Notes: generated from the letters alone by a model not told the origin. 55,686 nt of DNA from Methanospirillum sp. (GCA_012728895.1 JAAYEG010000041.1:1-55686); one strand, 5' to 3'; counted from the stretch's first letter, positions 44,774 through 54,216 are shown. A program made the numbers and translations.

Positions 44774-46432
44774 ATGACACCAGGCCACACGCCCCTGCTC
44801 GTTCTCGCGCTGCTCCTCGCAGCCCTCGCGGGCTCCGCCGCCGGCGCGGCCCTCGCCCCGTACCAGCCCGCGAAGACCTGGGACGGCTCCGTCCCGGGGA
44901 GCGGGCAGCCCGGCTACCTGCAGGGGATCGCGGTCGACGGCGGGGGGACCGTCTACGTCTCCTCGGGCCTGGAGGACGGGATCGCGACCTTCACCTCCGA
45001 CGGGACGTACCTTTCCACCGTCCGGGCGCCCGGCGGCGAGCGGATGACCGACCCCTCGGAGCTCGCGGCGGACGGCGCGGGGAACCTCTACCTCGCCGAC
45101 TGGCGGGCGGCGCCGGACGGCCGGCTGCTCGAGAACCTGGTCGTGAAGCTGGCCCCGAACGGCGGGCCGATGACGACGGTCCTCTCGGTGCCCGGCGAGA
45201 AGAAGATCACCGACCTCGCGGTCGACCCGGCCGGCCGGCTCCACGTCTACCTCGACGCCTCCGCCGCCGGCGGGGCGACGGTGCAGGACGAGATCCGGGT
45301 CTTCTCGCCGGCGGGCGCGCCCGAGAGGACGCTCGTCCTCCCGGACAGCGCCGGGCCCTCTCTCGCCGTCCTGCCCGACGGCCGCTACCTCGTCTCACAC
45401 TTCTACGAGGTCCGCGTCCTGGACGCCGCCGGGACCCTGCTCGAGACCTGGGGGGCCGGGTGGTCGACCGGGAACCGGGTCTTCGACGGGATCGACGACA
45501 TGGCCGTGGGGCCGCAGGGCCTCGTCTTCGTCGTGGAGTACCCGCGGGCCCGGGTGCGGGCGGTCTCGCCCGCCGGCGAGGTGCTCGCCTCCTGGCCGAT
45601 CGAGTCCGACCCCGGGGATGACGGGGGGGAGCGCAAGTCCGTGGCGACGGACGGGGACGGGAACGTCTACGTCGCCAGCGCCGTCCTGGGGAAGGTCCAG
45701 ACGTTCTCGCCCCCGGGCGGCGCCGGGACGGCCCCTACGGCGACGGCGGTCCCGGGTACCGCCACCTACGCGGCGGCCCGGGCCTCGTACGCGGCCGGCG
45801 GGGCGGCCTGGAGCCGGGCCTGGGGGGCCTCGGAGATCGGCGAGATCCGGGAGCACCTGGCCCGGGCGAGGGCGGAGTACGCGGCCGCGCTCTCGAGCGC
45901 GAACGCGGCCGTGGACCCGGCGAACGGGGCGAACCTGGCGCTCGTCCGGACGATCTCGGGGGCGTACGTCGACCTCGCCGACGCGGCGCTCGCGATGTAC
46001 GACGGCGCGGACGTCTACGCCGCGGGCCGGGCCCGGATGGCGGCCGCGGACTACGGTGCGGCGGCGACCTCGTTCGGGGAGGCGGCCGGGAGGTTCGACT
46101 CCTCGCGGGCGCTCTTCTCCCGGGCGACGGCGACCCTCCGGTCGGCGGTCTACACCGGGACGGAGTTCGGCGACGGGACGGCCTACACGGCCGCGATCGT
46201 CCCGGTCCTGGACGCGAAGGGCGCGTACATGGGCGAGTTCGGGTCGTATGCCCGCGGGTGGGAGCACGCGGCGCTCGCGTTCCGGGCGTACTCGGCCGGG
46301 GACCGGGGAGGGTTCCTGATCGAGGCGGACCGGGCGATCGCGCTCTTCGACGGCCTCGGGTCCTCGGCGGCGTTCGGCGCGGACGCGGCGGCGAACCGCG
46401 AGATCCTGGCCGGGATGGCGGCCGGCGCGTAG
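44774..46432 (+). CDS. Secreted GTEFGDGTAYT-family protein (paralog E) with NHL-type beta-propeller
   Basis: 552 residues. A signal peptide (about 1-26) is followed by a six-bladed NHL/SMP-30-like propeller (about 30-315) with repeats such as LQGIAVDGGGTVYVSSG, LAADGAGNLYLADW, LAVDPAGRLHVYLD and VATDGDGNVYVAS. The helical family module fills the C-terminus (about 329-550; YTGTEFGDGTAYTAAIVPVLDAK). A TATA-like ATTATTAATACC at 44734-44745 and AGGA before the ATG mark its own short promoter and leader. The propeller suggests ligand or protein binding at the surface (inference). Confidence 0.82.
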   Translation: MTPGHTPLLVLALLLAALAGSAAGAALAPYQPAKTWDGSVPGSGQPGYLQGIAVDGGGTVYVSSGLEDGIATFTSDGTYLSTVRAPGGERMTDPSELAADGAGNLYLADWRAAPDGRLLENLVVKLAPNGGPMTTVLSVPGEKKITDLAVDPAGRLHVYLDASAAGGATVQDEIRVFSPAGAPERTLVLPDSAGPSLAVLPDGRYLVSHFYEVRVLDAAGTLLETWGAGWSTGNRVFDGIDDMAVGPQGLVFVVEYPRARVRAVSPAGEVLASWPIESDPGDDGGERKSVATDGDGNVYVASAVLGKVQTFSPPGGAGTAPTATAVPGTATYAAARASYAAGGAAWSRAWGASEIGEIREHLARARAEYAAALSSANAAVDPANGANLALVRTISGAYVDLADAALAMYDGADVYAAGRARMAAADYGAAATSFGEAAGRFDSSRALFSRATATLRSAVYTGTEFGDGTAYTAAIVPVLDAKGAYMGEFGSYARGWEHAALAFRAYSAGDRGGFLIEADRAIALFDGLGSSAAFGADAAANREILAGMAAGA

Positions 46433-46498
46433 GACCGCCGCGGGGGCCGGGCCGGACCCCCCGGGGGAACGGCGGCCCCGCGCCGTGGGACCGGGGGG

Positions 46499-49246
46499 CT
46501 AGCCCCGGCGGCGGCAGAGCAGGGCGGCGCCGGCCAGGGCGGCGAGCGCGGCGAGCGCCCCGGGGCCCGGGGTTTCGGTCGTCGCCGGGGTGACGTTCCC
46601 GGTGGCGCCGGGGGTCGGGGTCCCGGCGAGGACCCGGAAGTCCGCGACGGCGGCGGTCCATGCATCGACGGACTCGACCCGGACCCGGTAGTCCCCGGGC
46701 GGGAGGCCGGCGGCGGAGGTCGTCCAGGAGAAGGTGTTCCGGCCGCCGTCGCCGGCCAGGACGGCGGCGTGGCCCGAGAGTCGGTCGGCGTCGGCCCCGG
46801 ACGCCCGGACCGAGACGGCCAGGTCGTTCCCGGGCGCCAGGTTGGTGGTGCCGGCGACGGCCAGGTCGGCGCCCGGCGCCAGGTCGGCGACCCGGAGGGC
46901 GATCGAGGGGTCCTCGACCCGGAGGGCGAGCCGGGCGTAGGTGTCGTCGACGGCGTCGGCGTCGAGGCGGTCGGTGAGAGCGTCGGCGGCCGCCGGGCCC
47001 TGGAGCCGGCCGGGGCCGGAGACCACGAACGAGGTCCCCTCCCGGTCCGAGACCAGGGTCCGGTCGCCGGAGACCGACGCGAAGACGTCGAAGCGGCCGT
47101 CCGCCCCCGGGTGCTGGACCACGACCTCGTAGCCGCCCGGGGCCATGGCCCGGGTGGCGTCGCGGCCGAGCTCCAGGTCGAACGCGCCGTCGGCGCCGAC
47201 GGGGACGACCGAGCGGGCGTAGTGGTTGGTCCCGAAGATCCAGACGGCGACCCCGGCGGCTGGCCGGCCCCCGGCCGTGCCGGTGACGGCGAGGACGTCG
47301 CCCCGCGCGACGGCGGGGGCGGAGAGGTTCGCGGTGACGAGCGGGCGGTCGAGCCGGGCCCGGGCGATGGAGTACGGGGCGTTCCCCAGGGCGTCGGCCG
47401 GGTTCGGGGCCGCGACGGCCCAGACGGTGTAGGTCCCGGGGTCCAGGCCCAGGTTCGCGGTCGACCAGCGGTAGTCCCAGGCGCCGTCCTCCCCGGCGGC
47501 GACGGTGGTGAAGGTCGAGGCGTTCCCGGCGGCGACGGGGGCGCCGTCGGAGAGCCGGGCGCCGCCGGCGGGGAGGTTCGGGCCGGTGACCATGAGGTGG
47601 ACCGTGGCGGAGGCGGTGCTCGTGCCGTTGAACCGGACCTCCTCGCCCAGGTGGACGGGACGGCCGTTCTCCACGGCGATGCTGATCCGGCCCTCCCCGA
47701 CGGTGACGGACGATGAGGCGGACCGCCCGCTCCCGGGCCTGTCCAGGGCCTGGACCCGGACGACGTACTCCCGGGCGGCGGTCCCCGGGCCGGTCGAGAA
47801 CCCGACCGTCCGCCGGCCGCTGGCGTCGGCGACGACCCGGGCGTACCACGGGTTGGGGCCGCCCGGAACCTGCGGGACGTCGTTCGCGACGGTCCGGCCG
47901 CCGGAGTAGGCGAAGGCGCCGACCGCGGCGTCGCCGGGGGTGACGCCGGCCTGGCCGGGCTTGATCCGGGGCGGCTCCCCGTCGCCGTCGAGCGAGGCGG
48001 TGCCGGAGACCCAGAGGGCGTAGGTCCCGCCGGGGTCGCCGGTGACCAGGACGGCGAACTCGCGGGAGCGGGTCACGGGCCCGGCGGGGACGGTCTCCAG
48101 CCCGAGTTCGGGGTCCCCGAACCGGACCTCGACAACGGGGGTGACGGTCCGGCCCTCGTAGTCGTTCCCGGCGGGGTCGCGGTAGTTGGCCTTCATGCCG
48201 TTGAGGTCGCACTCGGCCCAGACCCGGTACGAACCGGCGGGGTAGGCGGGATCGGCGGTGTCCCAGACGGCGCCGCCGGTGCCGTTGCCCCGGACCAGGA
48301 ACGAGGAGGAGGTGACGGGGAGGTCGACGAGGGTGTTGGCGTCGCCGGTGTCGTCGAGGAGCGAGCGGTAGACGTAGCCGGCGGGGGCCTGGACGCGGAC
48401 GGTGACGGGGGCGCCGGCGCCGCGCTGGACCAGGACGGCGTCCAGGTTCGAGTCGATCCGGAACGAGACGAGCCGGCCGCGCGGGACGGTCCGGCTGGTG
48501 ACGTCCTGGCCGGTGGAGACGTCCCAGACCCGGAGGGCGAGCGACGGTTCCCGGACGGTGAGGGCGGGGGCCCGGTTCCGGGCCAGGTTGTACCAGGCGC
48601 CGGTCCGGGTCCGGGAGCCGACGGTGAAGCCGGCCGGGTCGGAGACGACCAGGGTCTCGTCGGGGGCGGAGGAGAGGAGGTCGGCCCCGGGCCGGAACCA
48701 GGCCAGGGTGTCCCCGGCGGAGATCCCGGCGCCGGTGACGTCGAGGTTCTCTTCGCCCAGGAAGACGACGGCGCCGGGGACCCGGACGGCGGAGGGCGAG
48801 GGGCCGGCGGCGAGGGCGGCGGCGGTGGCGCGCTCCGCGCCGGGGTCCGGGGCGGTGTCGTCGACGGGGCGGCCGGGATCGGCCGGCGGGGTGCGGGGGA
48901 CGGTCGGGGGGCTCGCGCCGCCGTCGGCGGGGAGGTCGCCGGCGGTGGTCGCGGAGGGCAGGTCGCCGTCGGCGGCGGGGGCGTCGACGGCGGTGGCGGG
49001 GAGGTCGCCCGGCGGCGCCGGCGGGCCGGCGCCGGTGGCGCTCCCGTCTCCCCGGACCGGCGCCACGTCCGGCGGGGTGCCGGCCGGCGCGTCGCCGGGG
49101 GACGTGGTCACGGGGGGCTTCGCGTCGGGGGGCACCGGGCCGGTGTCGATCCCGGCGGGGGCGAGGGCGGACGCGGCGGCGACGAGCGCGAGCGCGACGA
49201 GGAGCGCGACGGCCGGCCGCGGGAGGGTGCGGGGGGGCTGGTTCAT
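46499..49246 (-). CDS. DUF3821/S-layer-like surface protein with PGF-CTERM-like sorting tail
   Basis: 915 residues. It has a signal peptide (about 1-30), a long Pro/Asp/Ala-rich segment (about 35-150) and a DUF3821-type domain opening with VRVPGAVVFLGEENLDVTG (about 155 onward). Several Ig-like repeats then run to about 870. The C-terminal tail has a Thr/Pro stretch, TPGPG, a hydrophobic helix and CRRRG. This matches the archaeosortase PGF-CTERM layout with PGP in place of PGF. Proteins of this type form or attach to the S-layer in Methanomicrobiales. The ATG at 49246 follows GAGGTGA. A TATA-like CTATATCG lies near 49331-49340. Confidence 0.8.
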   Translation of the reverse strand: MNQPPRTLPRPAVALLVALALVAAASALAPAGIDTGPVPPDAKPPVTTSPGDAPAGTPPDVAPVRGDGSATGAGPPAPPGDLPATAVDAPAADGDLPSATTAGDLPADGGASPPTVPRTPPADPGRPVDDTAPDPGAERATAAALAAGPSPSAVRVPGAVVFLGEENLDVTGAGISAGDTLAWFRPGADLLSSAPDETLVVSDPAGFTVGSRTRTGAWYNLARNRAPALTVREPSLALRVWDVSTGQDVTSRTVPRGRLVSFRIDSNLDAVLVQRGAGAPVTVRVQAPAGYVYRSLLDDTGDANTLVDLPVTSSSFLVRGNGTGGAVWDTADPAYPAGSYRVWAECDLNGMKANYRDPAGNDYEGRTVTPVVEVRFGDPELGLETVPAGPVTRSREFAVLVTGDPGGTYALWVSGTASLDGDGEPPRIKPGQAGVTPGDAAVGAFAYSGGRTVANDVPQVPGGPNPWYARVVADASGRRTVGFSTGPGTAAREYVVRVQALDRPGSGRSASSSVTVGEGRISIAVENGRPVHLGEEVRFNGTSTASATVHLMVTGPNLPAGGARLSDGAPVAAGNASTFTTVAAGEDGAWDYRWSTANLGLDPGTYTVWAVAAPNPADALGNAPYSIARARLDRPLVTANLSAPAVARGDVLAVTGTAGGRPAAGVAVWIFGTNHYARSVVPVGADGAFDLELGRDATRAMAPGGYEVVVQHPGADGRFDVFASVSGDRTLVSDREGTSFVVSGPGRLQGPAAADALTDRLDADAVDDTYARLALRVEDPSIALRVADLAPGADLAVAGTTNLAPGNDLAVSVRASGADADRLSGHAAVLAGDGGRNTFSWTTSAAGLPPGDYRVRVESVDAWTAAVADFRVLAGTPTPGATGNVTPATTETPGPGALAALAALAGAALLCRRRG

Positions 49247-49381
49247 GGCGGGGTCACCTCGCAAAACGGGGGCCGCGGGCGGCAGGGGCCGGCGGGGGCC
49301 CGGACGTTCGTGCGTGCAACGGACCTTCGCCGGGTCCCGATATAGCGTTTGCGGCGGCGGGGGGGGAAAAAAAGGGGGACG

Positions 49382-49474
49382 TCAGAGGTGGTTGAAGAGC
49401 CAGGTGACGTCGGCGAAGTCGATCCGGCCGTTGTTGTTGTAGTCGAAGGCGCCGAGCGGCTCGTTCGCCGCGAT
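49382..49474 (-). pseudogene. Second half of the dockerin, in frame beyond the amber codon
   Basis: After TAG the same frame reads IAANEPLGAFDYNNNGRIDFADVTWLFNHL and then stops at TGA (49382-49384). Compared with the dockerins at 14679 (MAWVAENEPLEAFD) and 34032 (RTWTAGNEPLEGFD), the TAG stands exactly where Trp (TGG) is expected. One base change explains it. The segment is conserved in sequence, so the stop is either very recent, read through, or an error. Confidence 0.8.
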
Positions 49475-52400
49475 CTAGGTCATCTGGTTGAAGAAGAGGA
49501 CGACGTCGGCGAAGTCCAGGCGCCCGTTGCCGTTGACGTCGGCGTAGAGCCCGAGGTCGTCAGGGTCGGTGGGGACGCCCACGCCGCCGGGGACCGCGAC
49601 CACGCCCTCGGCCAGGGTCCGGGAGGTGAGGTTGGCCCAGGTGGAGGGGTTGCCGACGTCGTCGTAAGCGCGGGTGCTGAAGACGTAGGCCGTGCCGGGC
49701 TCCAGGCCGGCGAGCCCGAACTGCCGGGTGCCCGCGGGGACGTCCGCGAGTTCCCGGTTATCCAGGTAGACCCGGACCTTCACGAAGTCCTCGCCGACGG
49801 GGTCGGTCCAGTTCCAGGCGAGCGAGGTCGTGGTCCGCGCGGTGACGCGGAGGTCGGTCACCGGGGGCGGCGGGGGGCGGTCGAAGACGGCGAAGCCGGC
49901 CGGCAGGGTCGCGGTGATGTTGCCCGGTTTCGAGACGACCACGTTGAAGGCGCCGGGCTCGAGGGTGGCCGGCAGCGCGAACGAGCAGGTGATCTCGGTC
50001 GGGGACTTCAGCACGACACCCGTCGCGGGGATGTCGGCGGAGCCGTCGCGGACGAGCGTGACGGCGTCGCCGGGCTCGAAGAGGGTGCCGGAGACGACCA
50101 CCGCGACGGTGGTGCCCCGGATCCCGGTGTTCGGCTGGATGGCGGTGACGGCGAACGGCGGGAGGACCGTGAAGCCGTTGGGGAGGGTCGCGGACCGGCC
50201 GGCGTTGGTGACGTCCACGTTCCAGAGGCCGGGCGGGGCCGTCGCCGGGAGGTTGAAGGTGCAGGTGATCTCGGTGCCGGGGGAGACGAGGACGGTGGTG
50301 GCCGTGATCGAGGAGGCGCCGGCGCGGGAGAGCTTCACGCTGGTCGTGCCGGTCACGAACTCGGTGCCGGTGACGGTGACGGGGACGGATGCCCCCTGCG
50401 TCCCGGTGCCGGGGTCGATGGCGGTGACGGTGATCGGCGGGAGGGTGACGGTGAAGCCGTTCGAGAGGGTCCCCTTCCGGCCGTCGGGGTTGGCGACGAC
50501 GACGGACCAGGGGCCGTAGGCGGCGTCCGCCGGGAGGTCGAGGGTGCAGGCGATCTGGGCGGCCGAGACCACGACGACGTCGACCGCGCCGATGGAGGGC
50601 TGGCCGGACTTCGTGAGGGTGACGGTGGCGCCGTCCGCAAACGAGGTGCCGCCGACGACCACCGGGACGGTGGTGTTGCGGAGCCCGCTGTTCGGCGTGA
50701 TCGAGGTGACGGTGACGGCCGGGTCCTTCACGGTGAAGGCGGCGAGCTTCGAGGCGCTCCGGCCGCCGGGGTTGGTGACGACGACGTCCCAGGTGCCGAG
50801 GGCGGCGTCCGCCGGGATGGCGAGGCTGCCGGTGATCTTGGTCGGGGAGGCGACGGTGACGGAGCCGACCCAGATCTCGGGCTCGCCGGCCCGGAAGAGG
50901 TGGACGGTGGCCCCGGGCTCGAACCCGGTGCCGGCGACGGTGACGCTGAGCGAGGTCCCCCGGACCCCGCTGTTCGGCGAGATCGAGGTGACGGCGAGGC
51001 CCGGGTTGACGGTGAAGCCGTTCAGGAGCGTCCCCTTCTGGCCGCCGGGGTTGGTGACGACCACGTTCCAGGTGCCGGTGGCGGCGGTCGCGGGAATGGC
51101 GAGGGTGCCGGCCAGGCCCGTGGGGGAGGCGACGGCGACGCCGGTGGCGTAGATCGTGGCGGAGCCCTTCTGGAGGTGGAGGGTGGCGCCGTCGGCGAAC
51201 CCGGACCCGGTGACGGCGACGGCGACGGTCTCGCCCCGGGTGGCGTTTGTCGGGACGATCGAGGTCACGGTGAGGGTCGCGGGGAGGATCGCGAAGCCGT
51301 CGGGGAAGCTGGCGCGCCGGCCGGAGTTGGTGACGTTGACGTGCCAGGGGCCGAGGGTGGCGGTCTCGGGGAGGACGAAGGAACCGGTGATCTCGCCGGT
51401 GGAGACGGCGGCGGCGCCGGTGGCGGTGATGGTCGCGGAGCCGGGCCGGGTGAGGGTGACCGAGGTCGAGCCGGCGACGAACTCGGCGCCGGCGATGGTG
51501 AAGGGAACGGTGGTGCCGGCGACGCCACTTGTCGGGTCGATGGAGACGAGCGCGATGGGCGGGAGGGTGATGGTGAAGATGTTCGCCTTCCTGGCCCAGG
51601 AGCCGTCGGGGTTGGTGACGACCACGTAGTAACTGCCGGTCACCGCGTCGATCGGGAGGACGAGCGAGCCGGCGAGCTCCTCTCCGGAGACGGCGACGAT
51701 CTCCCGGGCCGGGATTTCGGGCTGGCCGGACCGATAGAGGTGGAAGGTGGCGCCGGGGAGGAACCCGGTGCCGGCGACGACCACCGCGACGGTGGTGCCG
51801 CGGACGCCGGTCTTCGGCGTGACCGAGAGGACCGTGATGGCCGGGTCGACCGTGAACCCGTTCACCTTCGAAGCGCTCGAGCCCGAGGGGTTGGTCACGA
51901 CCACGTTCCAGGAACCGGTCGCCGCCTCCAGCGGGATCGCGAACGTCCCGTTGAGCTGCCCGGGCGAGACCCAGGCGATTTCGGTGGCGACGATCGGCTC
52001 CGACCCGGTCCTCGTGAGCTGCACGGTGGCGTCCGGCTCGAACCCGGCGCCGGCGAGGGTGAAGGCGACGGTGGAGTTCTGCGCGCCCCGTTTCGGAACG
52101 ATCGAGGTGACCCTCGGGTTGACCAGGAAGCCGTTTTCGAGGGTCGCGCTCTCGCCGCCGGGGTTCGTGACGGTGACGTTCCAGGTGCCGGTGGCGGCGT
52201 CGGCCGGGAGCGGGAATTTGCAGGCGATCTTCGTCGGCGAGGAGACGACGACGTTCGTGGCGGGGATATCCGGCGACCCGGTGCGGCTGAGCAGGACCGT
52301 GGCGCCGGCCTCGAAGGCGGTGCCGGCCAGGTTCGTGACCGAGACGGTGGTGCCCGGGTAGCCGCTCGACGGCGTGAGCGAGGTGACCGTGAGGCGCGCG

Positions 52401-53860
52401 GGGTAGATCCAGCGGATGCCCTCCGCGTCGTCGGCGCCGAGCGTGACCAGGTTCTGGTTGCCGATCGACGGGCCGTTGCGGAAGAACATGGCCTCGCCCA
52501 TGTCGGACGGCATGCCGGGATAGTAGCCATAGAGGTTACTGAGCGAGAGCCAGTTGCCGAGCAGGTGCAGCGCGGCGGTCTCGAGGTTCATCTGGTCCCC
52601 GGTGGCGGTACCCGTGGACCAGGAGATGTCTTCGTTGAGGGCGATGTCGGCCTCCAGGATGGTGCCGTCGTTGTCGGTCCAGACGTACGACGCCCCGTAG
52701 TACCGGTAGGTGGACGGGGTGCCGAAGAAGGACTCGGGGTGGAAGCTGACCAGGTTCGTCCCGTCCCTCCCGAAGGTGGTGGCGTTCGACGTGCCCAGGT
52801 ACTCGAACCGGAACCCGGAGGTCGGGACGGCGGCGTTCCAGGTGGCGGACGCCCGCTGGACCGCCTCCGCCGCGCCGGCGATGGCCCCGGGGTTGACGAG
52901 GTACGGGGCCGTCCCGTTCCACCTGGCCTTTCCGTAGCCGAAGGTGACGGTGAACGGGACGGACGAGGAGGCGTCCCGCCCGTCCTCGGGGACGACGAAG
53001 ACGAAGCCGGAGCTGGCCGACGCCCGGATGTCCTCGGCGGTGATGCCGGCGGGGACGCGGACGACGATCTTCGTGTCGGTCCAGGAGACGATGTCGTTCT
53101 CGTTCCGGTCGTAGTAGTAGGCGCCGGAGGCCCAGATCGGGGTCCAGTTGGAGCCGTCGTACCGGGAGAGGAAGCCGACGTCGGCCCGGGAGTCGCGCGC
53201 GGTCTTCGCCCCGAACCCGGTGCCGGCGATCGTGATCTCGGTCCCGGTGCCGGCCGACGCGGTATCCGGCGAGACCGAGAGGATCACGGGCGGGTCACCG
53301 GGGACGGCGCGGGTGAGCGGCGGGGCCGCGACGGCGGGAAGCGCCGCGTCCTCGCCCCGCGCGAGGGCGGCGAGGTAGGCGTCGAAGTCGGCGACGGGGA
53401 TCCCGGCGTCCCGCTCCTTCGAGCCGCCGGGGACCTTCCCGCCGTGGACGGAGAGGGCCCGGAGGACCCGCGCGTCCGTTGGGAGGCCCTGGTCTGCGCC
53501 CTTCCGGAGGAAGAGGTAGGCTTCAGTGCCCCCGACGAGGACGGGCTCGCCCGCGGCCATCTCGGTGATCCCGCCGGCGGTGCCGCCGAAGACGGCGACG
53601 GTGACCGTCGACGGGCCGCTCCCCTTGAGCCAGGCCGCGACGTCCACGGTGGCCGTGGTGACGATGTGGGTGCGGTCGTCGTTCCACCGGCTCGCGACGC
53701 CGGAGAGGGTGCCGCGGACGACGCCGTCGGCGGCGGCGACGTCGCCGGCGGGGGCCACGAGGGCCTGGGCGCCCGCGACGAGCAGGAATACGGCGAGCAG
53801 CGCGACGGCTGCACGCGGGAGGGCGCTGCGGCGCCCGTTGTCAACAGGAACATCTCTCAC
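49475..53860 (-). CDS. Giant secreted protein: degenerate metallopeptidase domain, nine TIG repeats, FN3, dockerin cut by amber codon
   Basis: 1461 residues from GTG 53860 (GGAG 7 nt upstream) to TAG at 49475-49477. After a signal peptide (about 1-33) comes a beta region and one IPT/TIG domain (about 155-240). A matrixin-like domain (about 280-485) has a zinc site reading HLLGNWLSLSN (432-442), so only the first ligand of HExxHxxGxxH survives. Nine tandem IPT/TIG repeats follow (about 488-1327; pattern VTSI.P.SG..GTTV...G..F..GA), then a fibronectin III domain (about 1333-1425) and half a dockerin (ADVNGNGRLDFADVVLFFNQMT). The second dockerin half lies in frame after the TAG. It is probably a surface or adhesin-like protein. 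Confidence 0.83.
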   Translation of the reverse strand: MRDVPVDNGRRSALPRAAVALLAVFLLVAGAQALVAPAGDVAAADGVVRGTLSGVASRWNDDRTHIVTTATVDVAAWLKGSGPSTVTVAVFGGTAGGITEMAAGEPVLVGGTEAYLFLRKGADQGLPTDARVLRALSVHGGKVPGGSKERDAGIPVADFDAYLAALARGEDAALPAVAAPPLTRAVPGDPPVILSVSPDTASAGTGTEITIAGTGFGAKTARDSRADVGFLSRYDGSNWTPIWASGAYYYDRNENDIVSWTDTKIVVRVPAGITAEDIRASASSGFVFVVPEDGRDASSSVPFTVTFGYGKARWNGTAPYLVNPGAIAGAAEAVQRASATWNAAVPTSGFRFEYLGTSNATTFGRDGTNLVSFHPESFFGTPSTYRYYGASYVWTDNDGTILEADIALNEDISWSTGTATGDQMNLETAALHLLGNWLSLSNLYGYYPGMPSDMGEAMFFRNGPSIGNQNLVTLGADDAEGIRWIYPARLTVTSLTPSSGYPGTTVSVTNLAGTAFEAGATVLLSRTGSPDIPATNVVVSSPTKIACKFPLPADAATGTWNVTVTNPGGESATLENGFLVNPRVTSIVPKRGAQNSTVAFTLAGAGFEPDATVQLTRTGSEPIVATEIAWVSPGQLNGTFAIPLEAATGSWNVVVTNPSGSSASKVNGFTVDPAITVLSVTPKTGVRGTTVAVVVAGTGFLPGATFHLYRSGQPEIPAREIVAVSGEELAGSLVLPIDAVTGSYYVVVTNPDGSWARKANIFTITLPPIALVSIDPTSGVAGTTVPFTIAGAEFVAGSTSVTLTRPGSATITATGAAAVSTGEITGSFVLPETATLGPWHVNVTNSGRRASFPDGFAILPATLTVTSIVPTNATRGETVAVAVTGSGFADGATLHLQKGSATIYATGVAVASPTGLAGTLAIPATAATGTWNVVVTNPGGQKGTLLNGFTVNPGLAVTSISPNSGVRGTSLSVTVAGTGFEPGATVHLFRAGEPEIWVGSVTVASPTKITGSLAIPADAALGTWDVVVTNPGGRSASKLAAFTVKDPAVTVTSITPNSGLRNTTVPVVVGGTSFADGATVTLTKSGQPSIGAVDVVVVSAAQIACTLDLPADAAYGPWSVVVANPDGRKGTLSNGFTVTLPPITVTAIDPGTGTQGASVPVTVTGTEFVTGTTSVKLSRAGASSITATTVLVSPGTEITCTFNLPATAPPGLWNVDVTNAGRSATLPNGFTVLPPFAVTAIQPNTGIRGTTVAVVVSGTLFEPGDAVTLVRDGSADIPATGVVLKSPTEITCSFALPATLEPGAFNVVVSKPGNITATLPAGFAVFDRPPPPPVTDLRVTARTTTSLAWNWTDPVGEDFVKVRVYLDNRELADVPAGTRQFGLAGLEPGTAYVFSTRAYDDVGNPSTWANLTSRTLAEGVVAVPGGVGVPTDPDDLGLYADVNGNGRLDFADVVLFFNQMT

Positions 53861-54005
53861 GCGATCACTCCTTGCCGCGCCGCGCCGGGGCGGGCACGGT
53901 CTCTCCGGGCCCGGCGGGGCAGGAGCTCTCGCTCGTTCGCGGGACGGTTCGGGCCCGCGGCGCTCTCTATCCGGGTCTGGCGATGGTAGGACTATCGGGC
54001 CGGCG

Positions 54006-54016
54006 GGAATAAAACT
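54006..54016 (-). promoter_or_regulatory. Candidate TATA box of the giant TIG protein gene
   Basis: The minus strand reads AAGTTTTATTC about 150 nt upstream of the GTG start, the only AT-rich patch there. It would give a leader of about 120 nt. Confidence 0.35.
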
Positions 54017-54182
54017 TACGGTTTTTGTCCGAAGGTGCCGCCGGGCCGGGCGGATGCCCGGGCATCTTCGCACGTCCGCCGCGGGGGGGGGCAGGGGCGG
54101 CGGGGTTCTTCCCGACGGCCGGTCGACAGGACGCCGCTCCGCGACGGGGGGCTCCAGACCGTGCCTGGACGCGGAACCGTCC

Positions 54183-54216
54183 CGGCCCGGATCGCCGGCG
54201 GGCGGCGCGGAGGGTG
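54183..54216. repeat. 34-bp direct repeat, copy 1
   Basis: Identical over 34 bp to 54814-54847, with weaker similarity continuing for about 12 nt. The two copies lie 631 bp apart on either side of the toxin-antitoxin remnant. Confidence 0.8.

Noticed and set aside
49475-49477. Pyrrolysine as the meaning of the TAG codon
   Set aside because: The aligned residue in the other dockerins is Trp, no pyl gene is seen here, and Methanomicrobiales generally lack them. A nonsense change is simpler, though not proven.
49349-53989. 1546-codon open frame on the plus strand opposite the giant TIG gene
   Set aside because: The composition (GDGD/RRG-rich) and lack of any motif mark it as antisense of the repetitive TIG coding region.
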